In this document: positions 5,371-6,132 of the stretch, one piece after another
Position numbering within the stretch: the stretch's first letter is position 1
Layout: the number at the start of each line of letters is the position of its first letter
Assembly (NCBI GenBank): GCA_002428285.1
Contig: DIVO01000002.1
Coordinates: 6,255-12,386 of the forward strand
Length of the DNA stretch: 6,132 nucleotides
DNA from: Patescibacteria group bacterium UBA6130
GTDB taxonomy: Bacteria > Patescibacteriota > Microgenomatia > UBA12405 > UBA6130
Direction: 5' to 3'
Translations under genes and position numbers: made by a program
The notes under the pieces: generated by a model
Told to the model about the DNA's origin: nothing
Database searches by the model: none
Seen by the model: the letters and a program-made list of their open reading frames with translations, nothing else

Positions 5371-6132
5371 ATGAATATTGCTGAGAAATTATCCTTTTAC
5401 CACACTTCCTTTCCCAAAAAAATTTATCATCTGATACAAAGAGAAAAGGCAAAGCAAAAAATCAAATCTAGAGACAAACTTGAAATTATTGGTATTGTGG
5501 GAAGCTTTGGCAAAACATCTGCTACTAACGCTATATACCACATCCTTCCTAACTCTCAAAAAACCGACACTAACCTCGACACAGTATTTAGTCTTCCTCT
5601 GACGATTAATAATCTTAAAAAATCAACAGAATATTTAGTATTAGAGATGGGAGTAGATCATAAAAACGAGATGGATTTCCATCTAGACTTAGTCAAACCA
5701 AATATTATTGTATTTACCGGAATTACTCCAGTTCATTCCGACAAAGATCACATGGGTTCATTGGAAGGCATTAAACAGGAAAAAGGGAAAGCGGCAAAGG
5801 CACTCTCGACCTCAGACATAATAATTTATAATTTTGATGACAAAAACGTAAAAGATATTGCCGACAAAGCAAAGGCTAAAAAGATTTCATACTCAAAGAC
5901 AACAAAGAAAGCCGACATTTATCTTGAAAAATATCAGATAAATCCCCAAGGAACATACTATTTAATAAAAAGTAATATCAGTAATAAATCTTATCGATTA
6001 AATACTAAACTTTACGGAAAATTTTTTGCTGATTCTTTTATGGCAGCTATTGCCATTATGGAAAACCAAGAATTGCCGATTACCAGTAGCCTTAAAAAGC
6101 TGGAACAGATAAGGCCGCTTAAGGGAAGAATG
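5371..6132 (+). CDS. murF: MurF-like UDP-N-acetylmuramoyl-tripeptide--D-alanyl-D-alanine ligase, 5' part, lacking the N-terminal domain
   Basis: The first 254 codons of a Mur ligase that continues past the right edge. MurF joins D-Ala-D-Ala to the UDP-MurNAc-tripeptide, completing the cytoplasmic precursor. After a short basic leader (about 38 residues, several Lys/Arg) come the P-loop GSFGKTSAT (44-52, in place of the usual GSNGKTTTK), LEMGVDHKNEMD (91-102, the EMG hallmark of MurF), ITPVHSDKDHMGSLEGIKQEK (split as ITPVH at 118-122 and HMGSLEGI at 127-134) and PLKGRM (249-254), where the C-terminal domain should begin. The usual UDP-binding domain of about 80-100 residues is missing. An in-frame TAA at 5362-5364 just upstream rules out a longer start, so this is not a mis-called start. 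AAGGG at 5351-5355 is 15 nt from the ATG, too far for a normal Shine-Dalgarno. It lies 39 nt after murA on the same strand. Amino-acid specificity cannot be judged without the C-terminal domain. Confidence 0.85.
   Translation, partial: MNIAEKLSFYHTSFPKKIYHLIQREKAKQKIKSRDKLEIIGIVGSFGKTSATNAIYHILPNSQKTDTNLDTVFSLPLTINNLKKSTEYLVLEMGVDHKNEMDFHLDLVKPNIIVFTGITPVHSDKDHMGSLEGIKQEKGKAAKALSTSDIIIYNFDDKNVKDIADKAKAKKISYSKTTKKADIYLEKYQINPQGTYYLIKSNISNKSYRLNTKLYGKFFADSFMAAIAIMENQELPITSSLKKLEQIRPLKGRM

Noticed and set aside
1..6132. CRISPR arrays, tRNA/rRNA genes, insertion sequences or phage genes
   Set aside because: No direct-repeat arrays, RNA-gene signatures, transposase motifs or terminal repeats were seen; nearly all sequence is accounted for by cell-wall genes.

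Overview
The window is an AT-rich, single-strand run of six genes, all on the + strand. At least five of them act in peptidoglycan synthesis. In order they are: the 3' end of a class B penicillin-binding protein (transpeptidase), a MurE-like ligase, a protein related to arginyl-tRNA--protein transferases (ATE/Bpt), an Mpl/MurC-like ligase, a MurA-like enolpyruvyl transferase, and the 5' part of a MurF-like ligase that runs off the window. Spacing is tight: an 8-nt gap, a 29-nt gap, an 8-nt overlap, a 4-nt ATGA overlap and a 39-nt gap. I see no terminator or convincing promoter between the genes, so they probably form one operon.

The likely source is an uncultivated member of the Candidate Phyla Radiation (Patescibacteria), perhaps Microgenomates-like. 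This is an inference from low GC, compact gene packing, two Mur ligases without the usual UDP-binding N-terminal domain, highly divergent catalytic motifs, and the style of the penicillin-binding protein C-terminus. TGA is used as a stop (MurE-like and Mpl-like genes) and Trp is TGG, so the code is standard here. That argues against the recoded Absconditabacteria and Gracilibacteria.

Together the genes cover the first committed step of the UDP-MurNAc route (MurA), several stem-peptide ligations (Mpl/MurC-, MurE- and MurF-like) and the final cross-linking (PBP). MurB, MurD, MraY and MurG are not in the window. The most interesting points are: (1) an aminoacyl-tRNA-transferase-like protein translationally coupled to a Mur ligase, which suggests tRNA-dependent modification of a cell-wall precursor; (2) an Asp in place of the catalytic-loop Cys of MurA, a change known to give fosfomycin insensitivity; (3) MurE and MurF homologues whose missing N-terminal domains are not annotation errors, since in-frame stops lie directly upstream; and (4) an Mpl-like ligase with altered P-loop and C-terminal-domain signature residues.
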